Part shown: piece by piece, positions 26,896 to 35,975 of the stretch
How positions within the stretch are numbered: position 1 is the first letter of the stretch
Layout of the letters: every line of letters starts with the position of its first letter
DNA from: Streptomyces formicae
GTDB taxonomy: Bacteria; Actinomycetota; Actinomycetes; Streptomycetales; Streptomycetaceae
DNA length: 64,000 bases
Assembly (NCBI RefSeq): GCF_022647665.1
Contig: NZ_CP071872.1
Location: 2,728,001 to 2,792,000, forward strand
Direction: 5' to 3'
Notes under the pieces: model-generated
What the model saw: only the letters and a program-made list of their open reading frames with translations
Told to the model about the DNA's origin: nothing
Database searches by the model: none
Position numbers and translations under genes: made by a program

Positions 26896-26933
26896 CCGCC
26901 GCCCCCGGCGCTGTGCGGTACCGGGGGCGGCGG
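26896..26933. terminator. 13-bp stem-loop between convergent genes
   Basis: CCGCCGCCCCCGG (26896-26908) pairs perfectly with 26921-26933. It lies between the lipoprotein stop and the aceB stop and can serve both. Confidence 0.7.
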
Positions 26934-26951
26934 TGGGTGCGGAGGGGCGGA

Positions 26952-28574
26952 TCAGCCGGTCAGCTGCTCATACGCGGGGAGCGTCAGGAAGTCCGCGTAG
27001 TCGGCGTCCAGGGCGACGTGCAGCAGCAGGTCGTGGGCCTGCTGCCACTTGCCGGCCGTGAAGGCCTCCTCGCCGATCTCCTCGCGGATCGCGGTGAGTT
27101 CCTCCGCCGCGACCTCACGGGCCAGTTCAGGCGTCGCGGTCTCGCCGTTCTCGAAGACGACGCCCGCGTTGATCCACTGCCAGATCTGGGAGCGGGAGAT
27201 CTCGGCGGTGGCGGCGTCCTCCATCAGGTTGAAGATGGCGACGGCGCCCAGGCCGCGGAGCCAGGCCTCGATGTAGCGGATGCCGACCTGGACCGCGTTG
27301 CGCAGGCCCTCGTAGGTGGGGTGGGCGTGCAGGGAGGCGATGTCGATGAGGTCGGCGGCCGTGACGTGGACGTCCTCGCGGAGGCGGTCCTTCTGGTTGG
27401 GCCTGTCGCCGAGGACCGTGTCGAAGGAGGCCATGGCGATCGGCACCAGGTCCGGGTGGGCGACCCAGGAGCCGTCGAAGCCGTCGGCCGCCTCGCGGTC
27501 CTTGTCGGCCTTGACCTTCTCGAAGGCCACGCGGTTGACCTCGGGGTCCTTGCGGGAGGGGATGAAGGCCGCCATGCCGCCGATCGCGTGGGCGCCGCGC
27601 TTGTGGCAGGTGCGGACGAGGAGTTCGGTGTAGGCGCGCATGAACGGGGCCGTCATCGTCACCGCGTTGCGGTCCGGGAGGACGAACTTGGCTCCGCCGT
27701 CACGGAAGTTCTTGACGATGGAGAAGAGGTAGTCCCAGCGGCCGGCGTTGAGTCCGGAGGCGTGGTCGCGCAGCTCGTAGAGGATCTCCTCCATCTCGTA
27801 GGCGGCCGTGATCGTCTCGATGAGCACGGTGGCGCGGACGGTGCCCTGCGGAACGCCCACGTAGTCCTGGGCGAAGACGAAGATGTCGTTCCAGAGGCGG
27901 GCCTCCAGGTGCGACTCCGTCTTCGGCAGGTAGAAGTACGGCCCCTTGCCGAGCTCGATGAGCCGCTTGGCGTTGTGGAAGAAGTACAGGCCGAAGTCGA
28001 CCAGCGCACCCGGCACCGGGCGGCCGTCGAAGCGCAGGTGGCGCTCCTCCAGGTGCCAGCCGCGGGGACGCATGACGACCGTGGCGAGCTCCTCCGCCGG
28101 GCGCAGGGCGTACGACTTGCCGGAGCGGGGGTCGGTGAAGTCGATGCGGCGCTCGTAGGCGTCGATCATGTTGAGCTGGCCGAGGACCACGTTCTCCCAG
28201 GTGGGGGCGGAGGCGTCCTCGAAGTCGGCGAGCCAGACCTTCGCGCCCGAGTTGAGGGCGTTGATGGTCATCTTGCGGTCGGTGGGGCCGGTGATCTCCA
28301 CGCGCCGGTCATCGAGCGCGGCCGGGGCCGGGGCGACCTTCCAGGACTCGTCCTCGCGGATCCGTGCGGTCTCCGGGAGGAAGTCGAGGGTGCTGGTGCG
28401 GGCGATCTCGGCGCGGCGCTCCGCCCGGCGGGCGAGGAGCTCGTCGCGCCGGGGCGTGAACCGCCGGTGCAGCTCGGCGACGAAGGCGAGTGCCGCGTCG
28501 GTCAGCACCTCCTCCTGCCGGGGCAGCGGTCGGGCTTCGACGATGGCCAGCGGCGACGGCGCTGGTGCGGACAT
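26952..28574 (-). CDS. aceB: malate synthase A
   Basis: This 540-residue enzyme condenses glyoxylate with acetyl-CoA to malate. Family segments are [36 protein letters not shown] (catalytic Glu region), [16 protein letters not shown] and [12 protein letters not shown], with the general acid-base Asp in the C-terminal [20 protein letters not shown]. The start is ATG 28574. No isocitrate lyase lies nearby. The glyoxylate therefore most likely comes from allantoin, which fits the shared TCAACA-type operator at 28744-28758. Confidence 0.95.
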   Translation of the reverse strand: MSAPAPSPLAIVEARPLPRQEEVLTDAALAFVAELHRRFTPRRDELLARRAERRAEIARTSTLDFLPETARIREDESWKVAPAPAALDDRRVEITGPTDRKMTINALNSGAKVWLADFEDASAPTWENVVLGQLNMIDAYERRIDFTDPRSGKSYALRPAEELATVVMRPRGWHLEERHLRFDGRPVPGALVDFGLYFFHNAKRLIELGKGPYFYLPKTESHLEARLWNDIFVFAQDYVGVPQGTVRATVLIETITAAYEMEEILYELRDHASGLNAGRWDYLFSIVKNFRDGGAKFVLPDRNAVTMTAPFMRAYTELLVRTCHKRGAHAIGGMAAFIPSRKDPEVNRVAFEKVKADKDREAADGFDGSWVAHPDLVPIAMASFDTVLGDRPNQKDRLREDVHVTAADLIDIASLHAHPTYEGLRNAVQVGIRYIEAWLRGLGAVAIFNLMEDAATAEISRSQIWQWINAGVVFENGETATPELAREVAAEELTAIREEIGEEAFTAGKWQQAHDLLLHVALDADYADFLTLPAYEQLTG

Positions 28575-28689
28575 GAGCTGTCACTTCCTTCAGTGAACTC
28601 GGCCGGCTTCACGGCGGTGCCGGGCGGCCGCCCGGCACCTCGGTCCGGCACGCAGTGCCAGGGCCCCCGGACGCGGCCGTCGGCGCCGT

Positions 28690-28760
28690 TCTGTCGTACA
28701 GGCGCTTCTGATCTGTGGATAGTAGTTATCGCATGGTGGAAGTTCAATGGTTTGTTGACG
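28690..28760 (-). promoter_or_regulatory. aceB promoter with degenerate TCAACA-type operator
   Basis: TCAATGGTTTGTTGA (28744-28758) differs from the katA/uraD palindrome at two positions of one arm. On the minus strand the following TTGAAC could be a -35. The stretch 28575-28807 has no gene. Confidence 0.5.
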
Positions 28761-28807
28761 TCGAGATTCTCCTGGTCGACATACCGTGGCGCTCAGTGCC
28801 ACGCCGC

Positions 28808-29422
28808 TCACTCAAGGTGCGCCAGATCCTCGGGCGTGTCGATGTCGTACGCCTCCGCCACGTCTCCGCACTCGACCAGAGTGATCTCCTTCTCGTGTTC
28901 CCTGAGGTAGTCCCGGGCGCCCCGGTCGCCCGAAGCGCGCTCCGCGACCGCCGCCCACCGGCTCGCCCCGAACAGCACCGGGTGGCCCCGGCGCCCGTCG
29001 TACGCCGCCGACACCAGCGCCGACGCCGAATCGCAGGCGGCCACCACCCGGGCCACCGCGGCAGCGCCGATCCCGGGCTGGTCCACCAGGGAGACGAGGA
29101 CCGCGTCCGCAGGAATCCCGCCCGCGGCCGTCAGGGACGCCAGGCCGGTACGGAGCGAGGAGCCCATGCCCTCCTCCCAGTCCGCGTTCACGGAGACGAC
29201 GCAGCCCGCGAGATCGGCCTTCCGCAGCACCCGCTGCGCCGCCGCGCCCAGGACCACGTGCACCGAACGGCAGCCGCCGGCCCGCAGCACCCGTACCGCG
29301 TTCTCGACCAGGGGGCGGCCGCGGTACTCCAGCAGCGCCTTCGGGCGGCCGCCCAGTCGCCGCCCGCCGCCCGCCGCCAGCACCAGACCCGCGACCTGCG
29401 GTCTGTCCCAAGTGTGAGCCAT
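28808..29422 (-). CDS. MobA-like nucleotidyltransferase (molybdopterin cytidylyltransferase type)
   Basis: This 204-residue protein starts at ATG 29422. The nucleotide-binding motif LVLAAGGGRRLGGRPKALLE and the metal site LVSLVDQPGIG are those of the MocA/MobA family, which make the cytosine dinucleotide form of molybdenum cofactor. That cofactor is used by xanthine-dehydrogenase-type enzymes, so a link with purine catabolism is reasonable, although no xanthine dehydrogenase is in the window. It is convergent with nothing and lies upstream of aceB on the same strand. Confidence 0.85.
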   Translation of the reverse strand: MAHTWDRPQVAGLVLAAGGGRRLGGRPKALLEYRGRPLVENAVRVLRAGGCRSVHVVLGAAAQRVLRKADLAGCVVSVNADWEEGMGSSLRTGLASLTAAGGIPADAVLVSLVDQPGIGAAAVARVVAACDSASALVSAAYDGRRGHPVLFGASRWAAVAERASGDRGARDYLREHEKEITLVECGDVAEAYDIDTPEDLAHLE

Positions 29423-29644
29423 GCCCCCTGCTTACCTCATCGCGTGGCGGGATGCCTCGACACCCGCCCCACGGACGCGGCGGATGTCCTCGGGCGCCCG
29501 CAAGCAGACACGTCGAGCTGAATTTCGTACCGCGGAGTGGCGCCCTCCGCACGGAATGGCGTTAACTTGCCCGCGACCCCAGGCGTTTGACCACCGTTCG
29601 GAGGGTCGGACACCGGGCAGCACAACGACGTGCGAGGGGGAGCT

Positions 29645-29980
29645 TTGTTGCGGAGCGTGGGGCAGACGCGGGTGACAGGGAGCGGCGAGGACCCGAGGGT
29701 GGCGGAGCTGCGCTCCGCCGTCTCCCGGCTCCGCCGCGAACTGGCCGGGCATCCGGCCGAGTTCGCCGACCGGGGCATAGCGGAGGACGAGCTGGCGGCG
29801 ATCGACGCGATGGCGGTCGGCGGCGTGCCGGAGATCCGGCGCCTGCGCCGCTCGCTGCTGCTGATCGCCGGTTCGATCGGCTCGGTGAGCGCACTCGCGC
29901 CCGGGCTGACGAGCGTACGGAACGCCGTGGAGCTCTTCGGCGAGCCGGACACCGGACCGGCCGTGGACCACTGCAGCTAG
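29645..29980 (+). CDS. small DUF5955-like protein
   Basis: This is a protein of about 111 residues. GGGGGA stands five bases before TTG 29645, which I prefer to the in-frame GTG 29630. The text RVAELRSAVSRLRRELAGHP followed by AAIDAMAVGGVPEIRRLRRS and LLLIAGSIGSVSALAPGLTSV resembles a small actinobacterial family (DUF5955, from memory). Its C-terminal helix is hydrophobic. Function unknown. The stop codon lies in a CTAG that is repeated on the far side of a 56-bp palindromic insertion. Confidence 0.65.
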   Translation: MLRSVGQTRVTGSGEDPRVAELRSAVSRLRRELAGHPAEFADRGIAEDELAAIDAMAVGGVPEIRRLRRSLLLIAGSIGSVSALAPGLTSVRNAVELFGEPDTGPAVDHCS

Positions 29981-30040
29981 GGAGTGTCTTCAAAGTAGCG
30001 TCGTTCGCCGGGCAGACGGGACTTTGAAGACACGACCTAG
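29977..30040. mobile_element. 56-bp palindromic MITE-like insertion flanked by CTAG
   Basis: Bases 29981-30036 begin and end with 13-bp inverted repeats: GTGTCTTCAAAGT at 29984-29996 and its reverse complement at 30021-30033. They are bounded on both sides by CTAG (29977-29980, 30037-30040), as expected for a target duplication. It contains no gene, only a short spacer, like the joined ends of an IS5-type element. It may also act as a terminator for the gene before it. Confidence 0.55.
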
Positions 30041-30115
30041 GGCCTGACGTATGGATCAGCCCGGCAAGATCCGAACGACAGGCCCTGACTGCACAGCTGA
30101 TCGCTACGCTGGGCG

Positions 30116-30862
30116 GTGATGACCACGAACCACGGCGCTCGGCGGGGGCCGACGCTCCGCGAGCTCACCGTCCAGGCGCTCTCCTCCGTCGAGCGCGGCT
30201 ACGACCTGCTCGCGCCGAAGTTCGACGCGACCCCGTTCCGTACGCCGGAGCGGATCCTTGACGACGTGGTCCGCGCCCTGGGTCCGCTCGGGCCGTTCCG
30301 CGCCGGGCTGGACATCTGCTGCGGTACGGGCGCGGGCGTCCGCGTTCTGGGGGAGGTCTGCCGCGAGCGGGTCGTCGGCGTGGACTTCAGCGCGGGAATG
30401 CTCGACGTGGCGCGGGAGGCGGTCCGCTCCGCCGATGCGAAGGTGCAGTGGGTACGGGCCGACGTACGGGCCCTGCCGTTCGCGCCGGCCTTCGATCTTG
30501 CCGTGAGTTTCGGCGCGTTCGGGCACTTCCTGCCGAAGGAGCGGCCCGGACTGTTCGCACAGGTCCACTCCGTGCTGCGGCCGGGCGGTGTCTTCGCCTT
30601 CCCGATCGGGGCCCCGCCGCGCCCCGGCTCGTGGCCGTACTGGGCGATGCTCGGCTTCGACGCGGCGATGCGGGTGCGGAACGCGGTGTGGTGGCCCCGG
30701 TTCGTCATGTACTACCGCACGTTTCCGCTCACGGAAGTCTGGCCCGAGCTGGAACGGGCGGGGTTCGAGGTCGAACTCCGCCCGCTGGCCGGCCTGGGCC
30801 ACCGCCCCGACGGCACGCCTCGTGCGGCGCTGGTGGTGGCGAGGTCAGCTCTGCGGGGCTGA
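30116..30862 (+). CDS. class I SAM-dependent methyltransferase
   Basis: This 248-residue protein starts at GTG 30116 or ATG 30119. Motif I is LDICCGTGAGVRVLGEVC, then VVGVDFSAGML and a motif IV-like AFDLAVSFGAFGHF. The substrate is unknown. Its last 18 bases overlap the end of the convergent IclR gene. Confidence 0.88.
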   Translation: MMTTNHGARRGPTLRELTVQALSSVERGYDLLAPKFDATPFRTPERILDDVVRALGPLGPFRAGLDICCGTGAGVRVLGEVCRERVVGVDFSAGMLDVAREAVRSADAKVQWVRADVRALPFAPAFDLAVSFGAFGHFLPKERPGLFAQVHSVLRPGGVFAFPIGAPPRPGSWPYWAMLGFDAAMRVRNAVWWPRFVMYYRTFPLTEVWPELERAGFEVELRPLAGLGHRPDGTPRAALVVARSALRG

Positions 30863-31666
30863 CGTGCTCGCCAGGGCCTCGGAGAGTTCCTTCGCGACGG
30901 TCTGGAGGATCGGCACGATCTTCTCCGTCGCCGCTTCCGTCACCCGGCCCGCCGGGCCCGAGATCGAGATCGCCGCGGCCGTGGGGGAGTCGGGCACCGA
31001 GACCGCGAGGCAGCGGACCCCGATCTCCTGCTCGTTGTCGTCCACCGCGTACCCCGCGCGGCGCACCTGCTCCAGAGCGGCCAGGAAGCCCTCCGGCGTG
31101 GTGATCGTTTTGTCCGTCGCGGCCGGCATGCCGGTGCGGGCGAGCAGGGCCCGCACCTCCTCCGGCGGGGTGTTCGCGAGGAGCGCCTTGCCGACGCCCG
31201 TCGAGTGCGGCAGGACGCGCCGCCCGACCTCCGTGAACATGCGCATCGAGTGCTTCGACGGCACCTGCGCCACGTACACGATCTCGTCCCCGTCGAGCAG
31301 CGCCATGTTCGCCGTCTCGCCGGTCTCCTCGACCAGTCGGGCCAGATAGGGGCGGGCCCAGGTGCCGAGCAGCCGGGACGCGGACTCGCCGAGGCGGATC
31401 AGGCGGGGGCCCAGCGCGTACCGCCGGTTCGGCTGCTGGCGCACGTAACCGCAGGCCACGAGCGTGCGCATCAGGCGGTGGATGGTGGGCAGGGGCAGCC
31501 CGCTGCTCGCCGAGAGCTCGCTCAGCCCGACCTCGCCCCCGGCATCGGCCATCCGCTCCAGCAGATCGAAGGCGCGCTCGAGGGACTGGACGCCACCGCT
31601 GGTCGCGGCGGGCTTGGCGGCGGCGTCGGTGTTCACCGGGGCGCTGCTGGCGTTGGACGTCGGCAC
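30845..31666 (-). CDS. allR: IclR family regulator, probable allantoin-pathway regulator
   Basis: This 273-residue protein starts at ATG 31666. The winged HTH is at residues ~25-85 (SLERAFDLLERM ... LSELSASSGLPLPTIHRLMRTLVACGYV). The effector-binding domain follows (GKALLANTPPEEVRALLA; AVDDNEQEIGVRCLAVSVPD). It is divergent from allB-alc, the arrangement of the known Streptomyces allantoin regulator AllR. It is the best candidate for the TCAACA-N3-TGTTGA sites at katA, uraD, aceB and allB. The effector is likely allantoate or glyoxylate, by analogy. Confidence 0.8.
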   Translation of the reverse strand: MPTSNASSAPVNTDAAAKPAATSGGVQSLERAFDLLERMADAGGEVGLSELSASSGLPLPTIHRLMRTLVACGYVRQQPNRRYALGPRLIRLGESASRLLGTWARPYLARLVEETGETANMALLDGDEIVYVAQVPSKHSMRMFTEVGRRVLPHSTGVGKALLANTPPEEVRALLARTGMPAATDKTITTPEGFLAALEQVRRAGYAVDDNEQEIGVRCLAVSVPDSPTAAAISISGPAGRVTEAATEKIVPILQTVAKELSEALASTSAPQS

Positions 31667-31802
31667 GTCAACGGTCCTTTCAGGCGGGCGGGCGAGTTGC
31701 CAGCCTACCGGGCGGCTGTGCGCGGCACATCGGCATCGACGAGGCGTCCTTGCCGGTCAGGGCGCGTTTGTCCGGGTGCGGACCGCGCCCTCCCATGATC
31801 TC

Positions 31803-31864
31803 TTGACGCTGCTTCTGTGTATAGCTACGTTCTGCTCAGTGAAATTTACTTTCCACTTTGTGGA
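31803..31864 (+). promoter_or_regulatory. candidate allB promoter and dyads
   Basis: TTGACG (31803-31808), a 17-base spacer and TACGTT (31826-31831) form a good promoter on the plus strand. Just downstream are TGAAATTTACTTTCCA (31840-31855) and a perfect TCCACTTTGTGGA dyad (31852-31864). The 31667-31981 gap holds these sites and the allB operator and no gene. Confidence 0.5.
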
Positions 31865-31932
31865 TACATCTAACCGGTGCCCGTGGCCCACCGGTCGCTC
31901 TTGACGGGTCGCGACTCGAGGTGAAGACTTCT

Positions 31933-31947
31933 TCAACAGTTCGTTGA
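31933..31947 (+). promoter_or_regulatory. TCAACA-type operator before allB
   Basis: TCAACAGTTCGTTGA has one mismatch to the katA/uraD palindrome. Extended by a base on each side it becomes TTCAAC-N5-GTTGAA. It lies 35 bp before the allB start. Confidence 0.6.
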
Positions 31948-31981
31948 ATTCCGCTGTGTGAAAGGGAAGCGAGGGGCACGG

Positions 31982-33325
31982 GTGTCCGGACCGGACGTGA
32001 ACCTGGTACTGCGCTCGACGCGCGTCATCACCCCCGAGGGGACGCGCGCCGCGGCCGTCGCCGTCGCCGGGGGGAGCATCGCGGCCGTGCTGCCGTACGG
32101 CGCCGAGGTGCCCGCCGGTGCCCGGCTCGAGGATGTCGGGGACGACGTCGTACTCCCCGGACTCGTCGACACCCACGTCCATGTGAACGACCCCGGCCGC
32201 ACCGAGTGGGAGGGCTTCTGGACCGCCACCCGCGCCGCCGCGGCCGGCGGGATCACCACGCTGCTGGACATGCCCCTCAACTCCCTCCCGCCGACGACCA
32301 CCGTCGACCACCTGCGGGTCAAGCAGGACGTGGCCCGCCCCAAGGCGCACGTGGACACCGGCTTCTGGGGCGGCGCGATCCCTGGCAACCTCAAGGAGCT
32401 GCGTCCGCTCCACGACGCCGGCGTCTTCGGCTTCAAGTGCTTCCTGTCGCCGTCGGGCGTCGAGGAGTTCCCCGAGCTCGACCAGGAGCAGCTCGCCCGG
32501 TCGCTGGCGGAGATCGCGGGCTTCGGCGGACTGCTGATCGTCCACGCCGAGGACCCCCACGAGCTGTCCGCCGCACCGCAGCGGCCCGGCCCCCGGTACG
32601 CCGACTTCCTCGCCTCGCGCCCGCGCGACGCCGAGAACACGGCGATCGGGAACCTGATCGCCCAGGCCAGGCGGCTGGACGCGCGTGTCCACGTCCTCCA
32701 TCTGTCGTCCGGCGACGCGCTGCCGCTGATCGCCGCCGCGAAGGCGGAGGGCGTGCGCATCACGGTCGAGTCGTGCCCGCACTTCCTCACCCTCACCGCC
32801 GAGGAAGTCCCGGACGGGGCAACCGAGTTCAAGTGCTGCCCGCCGATCCGCGAGGCCGCGAACCAGGACGCCCTGTGGGAGGGCCTGGCCGACGGAACGA
32901 TCGACTGCATCGTCTCCGACCACTCACCCTGCACCACCGACCTCAAGACCCCCGACTTCGCCTCCGCATGGGGCGGCATCTCCTCGCTCCAGCTCGGCCT
33001 CCCGGCCGTCTGGACCGAGGCCCGCAGGCGCGGCCGCACCCTGGAGGACGTCGCCCGCTGGATGTCGTCCGCGCCGGCGGAGCTCGCGGGGCTGAGCCGG
33101 AAGGGGGCGATCGAGGTCGGCCGGGACGCCGACTTCGTCGTACTCGCCCCCGACGAGACCTTCACCGTGGACCCGGCCGGACTCCACCACCGCAACCAGG
33201 TCACCGCGTACGCCGGCAAGACCCTGCACGGCGTCGTGAGGTCGACATGGCTGCGCGGCACGCGGATCGTGGAGAACGGCACCCTCGCCGAGCCGACCGG
33301 CCGGCTGCTCGAAAGGAACGACTGA
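31982..33325 (+). CDS. allB: allantoinase
   Basis: This 447-residue amidohydrolase opens allantoin to allantoate. It has [19 protein letters not shown] (metal His pair), the carboxylated-Lys segment [36 protein letters not shown] and IVSDHSPC. The start is GTG 31982, placed by GAGGGG upstream; the in-frame GTG 31958 lacks a ribosome site and would add eight residues. It lies 4 bp before allantoicase. Confidence 0.95.
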   Translation: MSGPDVNLVLRSTRVITPEGTRAAAVAVAGGSIAAVLPYGAEVPAGARLEDVGDDVVLPGLVDTHVHVNDPGRTEWEGFWTATRAAAAGGITTLLDMPLNSLPPTTTVDHLRVKQDVARPKAHVDTGFWGGAIPGNLKELRPLHDAGVFGFKCFLSPSGVEEFPELDQEQLARSLAEIAGFGGLLIVHAEDPHELSAAPQRPGPRYADFLASRPRDAENTAIGNLIAQARRLDARVHVLHLSSGDALPLIAAAKAEGVRITVESCPHFLTLTAEEVPDGATEFKCCPPIREAANQDALWEGLADGTIDCIVSDHSPCTTDLKTPDFASAWGGISSLQLGLPAVWTEARRRGRTLEDVARWMSSAPAELAGLSRKGAIEVGRDADFVVLAPDETFTVDPAGLHHRNQVTAYAGKTLHGVVRSTWLRGTRIVENGTLAEPTGRLLERND

Positions 33326-33329
33326 CACC

Positions 33330-34442
33330 GTGGCGATACCGTCCTTCACCGGAGACGCGAGCCCGTACGGCGGCGGCGACCCGTACGCCGACTACCGCAC
33401 CGCCGACTTCCCGTTCACGCACCACGCCGACCTCGCCGACCGGCGCCTCGGTGCGGGCGTCATCGCCGCCAACGACGAGTTCTTCGCCGAGCGCGAGAAC
33501 CTGCTGAAGCCCGAGGCCGCCGAGTTCGACCCCGAGCACTTCGGCCACAAGGGCAAGATCATGGACGGCTGGGAGACCCGGCGCCGCCGCGGCGTCTCCG
33601 CCGGGCAACCGCACCCGACCGAGGACGACCACGACTGGGCGCTGGTCCGGCTGGGCGCGCCCGGCGTCGTACGCGGCATCGTCGTCGACACCGCCCACTT
33701 CCGCGGCAACTACCCGCAGGCCGTCTCGATCGAGGCCGCCTCGGTGCCCGGGTCCCCGTCGCCTGAGGCCCTGCTCGGCGACGACGTGAAGTGGACGACG
33801 CTCGTCCCGCGCACCGCGATCGGCGGCCACGCGGCCAACGGCTTCGCCGTCGACGTCGAACAGCGCTTCACGCACCTGCGTGTCAACCAGCACCCCGACG
33901 GTGGCATCGCCCGTCTTCGGGTCCACGGAGAGGTCGTCCCCGACCCGCAGTGGCTGGGCGTCCTCGGTACGTTCGACCTCGTCGCGCTGGAGAACGGCGG
34001 CCAGGTCGAGGACGCGTCCGACCGCTTCTACTCCCCGGCCACCAACACGATCCAGCCGGGCCGGTCGCGGAAGATGGACGACGGCTGGGAGACGCGGCGC
34101 CGCCGCGACAAGGGCAACGACTGGATCCGCTACCGGCTGGTGGAGCAGTCCGAGATCCGGGCCGTCGAGATCGACACGGCGTATCTGAAGGGGAACTCGG
34201 CGGGGTGGGCAGCCCTGTCCGTGCGGGACGGCGAGTCGGGCGAGTGGACCGAGGTCCTGCCGCGGACCCGCCTCCAGCCCGACACCAACCACCGCTTCGT
34301 GCTGGGCGCGCCGGTGGTGGGCACGCACGTCCGGGTCGACATCTACCCGGACGGCGGGATCTCGCGCCTGCGGCTCTTCGGCTCGCTGACGGAGCGTGGC
34401 GCGGGCCGCCTGACCGCCCGCCACCAGGAACTGGGGAGCTGA
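33330..34442 (+). CDS. alc: allantoicase
   Basis: This 370-residue enzyme hydrolyses allantoate to ureidoglycolate and urea. It has two similar halves, each with the family signature: GKIMDGWETRRRR with VVDTAHFRGNYP, and KMDDGWETRRRR with EIDTAYLKGNSAG. The start is GTG 33330. It is co-transcribed with allB and ends before a 17-bp stem-loop. The product leads to glyoxylate, which MSA and GlxR can use. Confidence 0.96.
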   Translation: MAIPSFTGDASPYGGGDPYADYRTADFPFTHHADLADRRLGAGVIAANDEFFAERENLLKPEAAEFDPEHFGHKGKIMDGWETRRRRGVSAGQPHPTEDDHDWALVRLGAPGVVRGIVVDTAHFRGNYPQAVSIEAASVPGSPSPEALLGDDVKWTTLVPRTAIGGHAANGFAVDVEQRFTHLRVNQHPDGGIARLRVHGEVVPDPQWLGVLGTFDLVALENGGQVEDASDRFYSPATNTIQPGRSRKMDDGWETRRRRDKGNDWIRYRLVEQSEIRAVEIDTAYLKGNSAGWAALSVRDGESGEWTEVLPRTRLQPDTNHRFVLGAPVVGTHVRVDIYPDGGISRLRLFGSLTERGAGRLTARHQELGS

Positions 34443-34466
34443 ACCTTCCCCACTCTCCTTCCCCAC

Positions 34467-34510
34467 CTCGATCGCCGGAGAGGATCGTTCGGGCCTCTCC
34501 GGCGATCGAG
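34467..34510 (+). terminator. 17-bp stem-loop after allantoicase
   Basis: Arms 34467-34483 and 34494-34510 are perfectly complementary with a 10-base loop. Confidence 0.75.
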
Positions 34511-34599
34511 ATCGGACGCCACGATGAGTTCCGGGCGGCAGCGGAGTCAGAAGGGCAACAGGTCCGTGGGAAGCACGGACGGCAAGGAAGGCAACCGCC

Positions 34600-35223
34600 A
34601 TGGCCAAGCTCACCCTCACCCAGTTCGTGACGCTGGACGGCGTCTACCAGGCCCCCGGAGGCCCGAAGGAGGACACCCGCGGTGGCTTCACCCACGGTGG
34701 ATGGAGTTTCCCCTACGCCGACGACGACTTCGGCGCCTTCATCACCGGGGTCTTCGACCGCGTCGGGGCGTTCCTCCTCGGCCGGCGCACGTACGACATC
34801 TTCGCCGGGGCCTGGCCGAAGGTGACCGACGAGAGCGACCCGGTCGCCTCCCGCCTCAATTCCCTGCCCAAGTACGTGGTTTCCACGACCCTGGACAAGG
34901 CGGAGTGGCACAACTCCACGATCATCTCCGGCGATGTCGCGGCGGAGGTGGCCCGGCTCAAGCGGGAGCACACCGACGGCGAAATCCAGATCCACGGCAG
35001 CGGCGCCCTCGCCCGATCCCTCATGGCCCACGACCTGATCGACGAGATGCACCTGCTGGTCTACCCCGTGGTGCTCGGCTCGGGGCTGCGGCTGTTCGCG
35101 GACGGCGTCCCGCCCACGCGCTTCGGCCTGGTCTCGTCGTCGGTCACGAGCAAGGGCGTCGCCATCCACACGTACCGGACCGCGGGCCGTCCCGAGTACG
35201 GCGCGTTCGAGCTCGACGAGTGA
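34600..35223 (+). CDS. dihydrofolate reductase family (RibD C-terminal) protein
   Basis: This 207-residue protein starts at ATG 34600. The fold markers are LTQFVTLDGVYQAPGG at the N-terminus, FLLGRRTYDIFAGAWP in the NADPH site, IQIHGSGALARSLM and DEMHLLVYPVVLGSGLRLF. It is a pyrimidine reductase-like oxidoreductase, probably not a true DHFR. The substrate is unknown. It stands alone. Confidence 0.85.
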   Translation: MAKLTLTQFVTLDGVYQAPGGPKEDTRGGFTHGGWSFPYADDDFGAFITGVFDRVGAFLLGRRTYDIFAGAWPKVTDESDPVASRLNSLPKYVVSTTLDKAEWHNSTIISGDVAAEVARLKREHTDGEIQIHGSGALARSLMAHDLIDEMHLLVYPVVLGSGLRLFADGVPPTRFGLVSSSVTSKGVAIHTYRTAGRPEYGAFELDE

Positions 35224-35230
35224 TCGACGA

Positions 35231-35563
35231 GTGATCGCCGAGCGTTCGTCGGGTGATCGCCGGGGGCAACGGGCCCTGTGCCCGGGCCTGTTGCTGTTCA
35301 CCCCGTACCAGCTCGACGACGGTTGGTCCGACGACCGCACCGAGTGCGAGTCGCGCTTCTTCACCGACCGCGCGGACGCGAACGAAACGGCCGCGGAGGG
35401 CGGCCAGTGCGCCGCCGAGCGCGACTGGCCCGAGCTCCTCGCACTCCTCGCCGGCTCCGTGCCCTTCGCCGTCGGCGGCGCGGTGCTCTGCACCGTCGGT
35501 ACCGTCTCCCCGCGGATCAGCTTCCACGGCGCCGAGATGGCCCGTCTGAAGGAGAGTGACTGA
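35231..35563 (+). CDS. small hypothetical membrane protein
   Basis: This 110-residue frame starts at GTG 35231, eight bases after the previous stop. One clear hydrophobic helix near the C-terminus (LLALLAGSVPFAVGGAVLCT) and a weaker N-terminal one (CPGLLLFTPYQLDD) flank an acidic, Cys-containing loop (ECESRFFTD ... GGQCAAERDW). The true start may be further in. No family recognised. Confidence 0.5.
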   Translation: MIAERSSGDRRGQRALCPGLLLFTPYQLDDGWSDDRTECESRFFTDRADANETAAEGGQCAAERDWPELLALLAGSVPFAVGGAVLCTVGTVSPRISFHGAEMARLKESD

Positions 35564-35607
35564 CGGGGAGCGACGTTCGATGCGCGGCCCCGGGCGCCGG
35601 GGTCGCG

Positions 35608-35829
35608 CTACGCCTTCCCGTACCGGTCGCCCAGGCCCAGCACCGCCAGTCCGAGCACCGCGACCACGATGTGGGCGTAGAGCTCCTTGCCGTCCAGAAA
35701 GCCGATCGGCTCGATGATCCACCGGGTGAAGCCCATGAAGGCGAACCAGCCGTCGGTGAGCTCGCGCAGCACCCCGCAGACGCCGACCACGAGCAGCGCC
35801 GCACCGATGAACTCCAGCAACTTCTTCAT
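35608..35829 (-). CDS. small two-helix membrane protein
   Basis: This 73-residue protein starts at ATG 35829 (MKKLLEFIGA). There are two transmembrane helices: AALLVVGVCGVL and AHIVVAVLGLAVLGLG. They are joined by a loop with FAFMGFTRWIIEPIGF. It is divergent from the histidine kinase gene. Function unknown. Confidence 0.65.
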   Translation of the reverse strand: MKKLLEFIGAALLVVGVCGVLRELTDGWFAFMGFTRWIIEPIGFLDGKELYAHIVVAVLGLAVLGLGDRYGKA

Positions 35830-35975
35830 GCCGCGATCATCGTGCGCACCGCCCCGGCGCCGGGTCGGCCGTCGGCATGTGCTGCCCGGTCCGAAAGTCT
35901 GCGACCGTGCGACTTTGGTAGCCACCGGCCGGTGAGGGGCGGTCCCGCGGGTCCCGCCTGCGTAGATTTGTCGAT

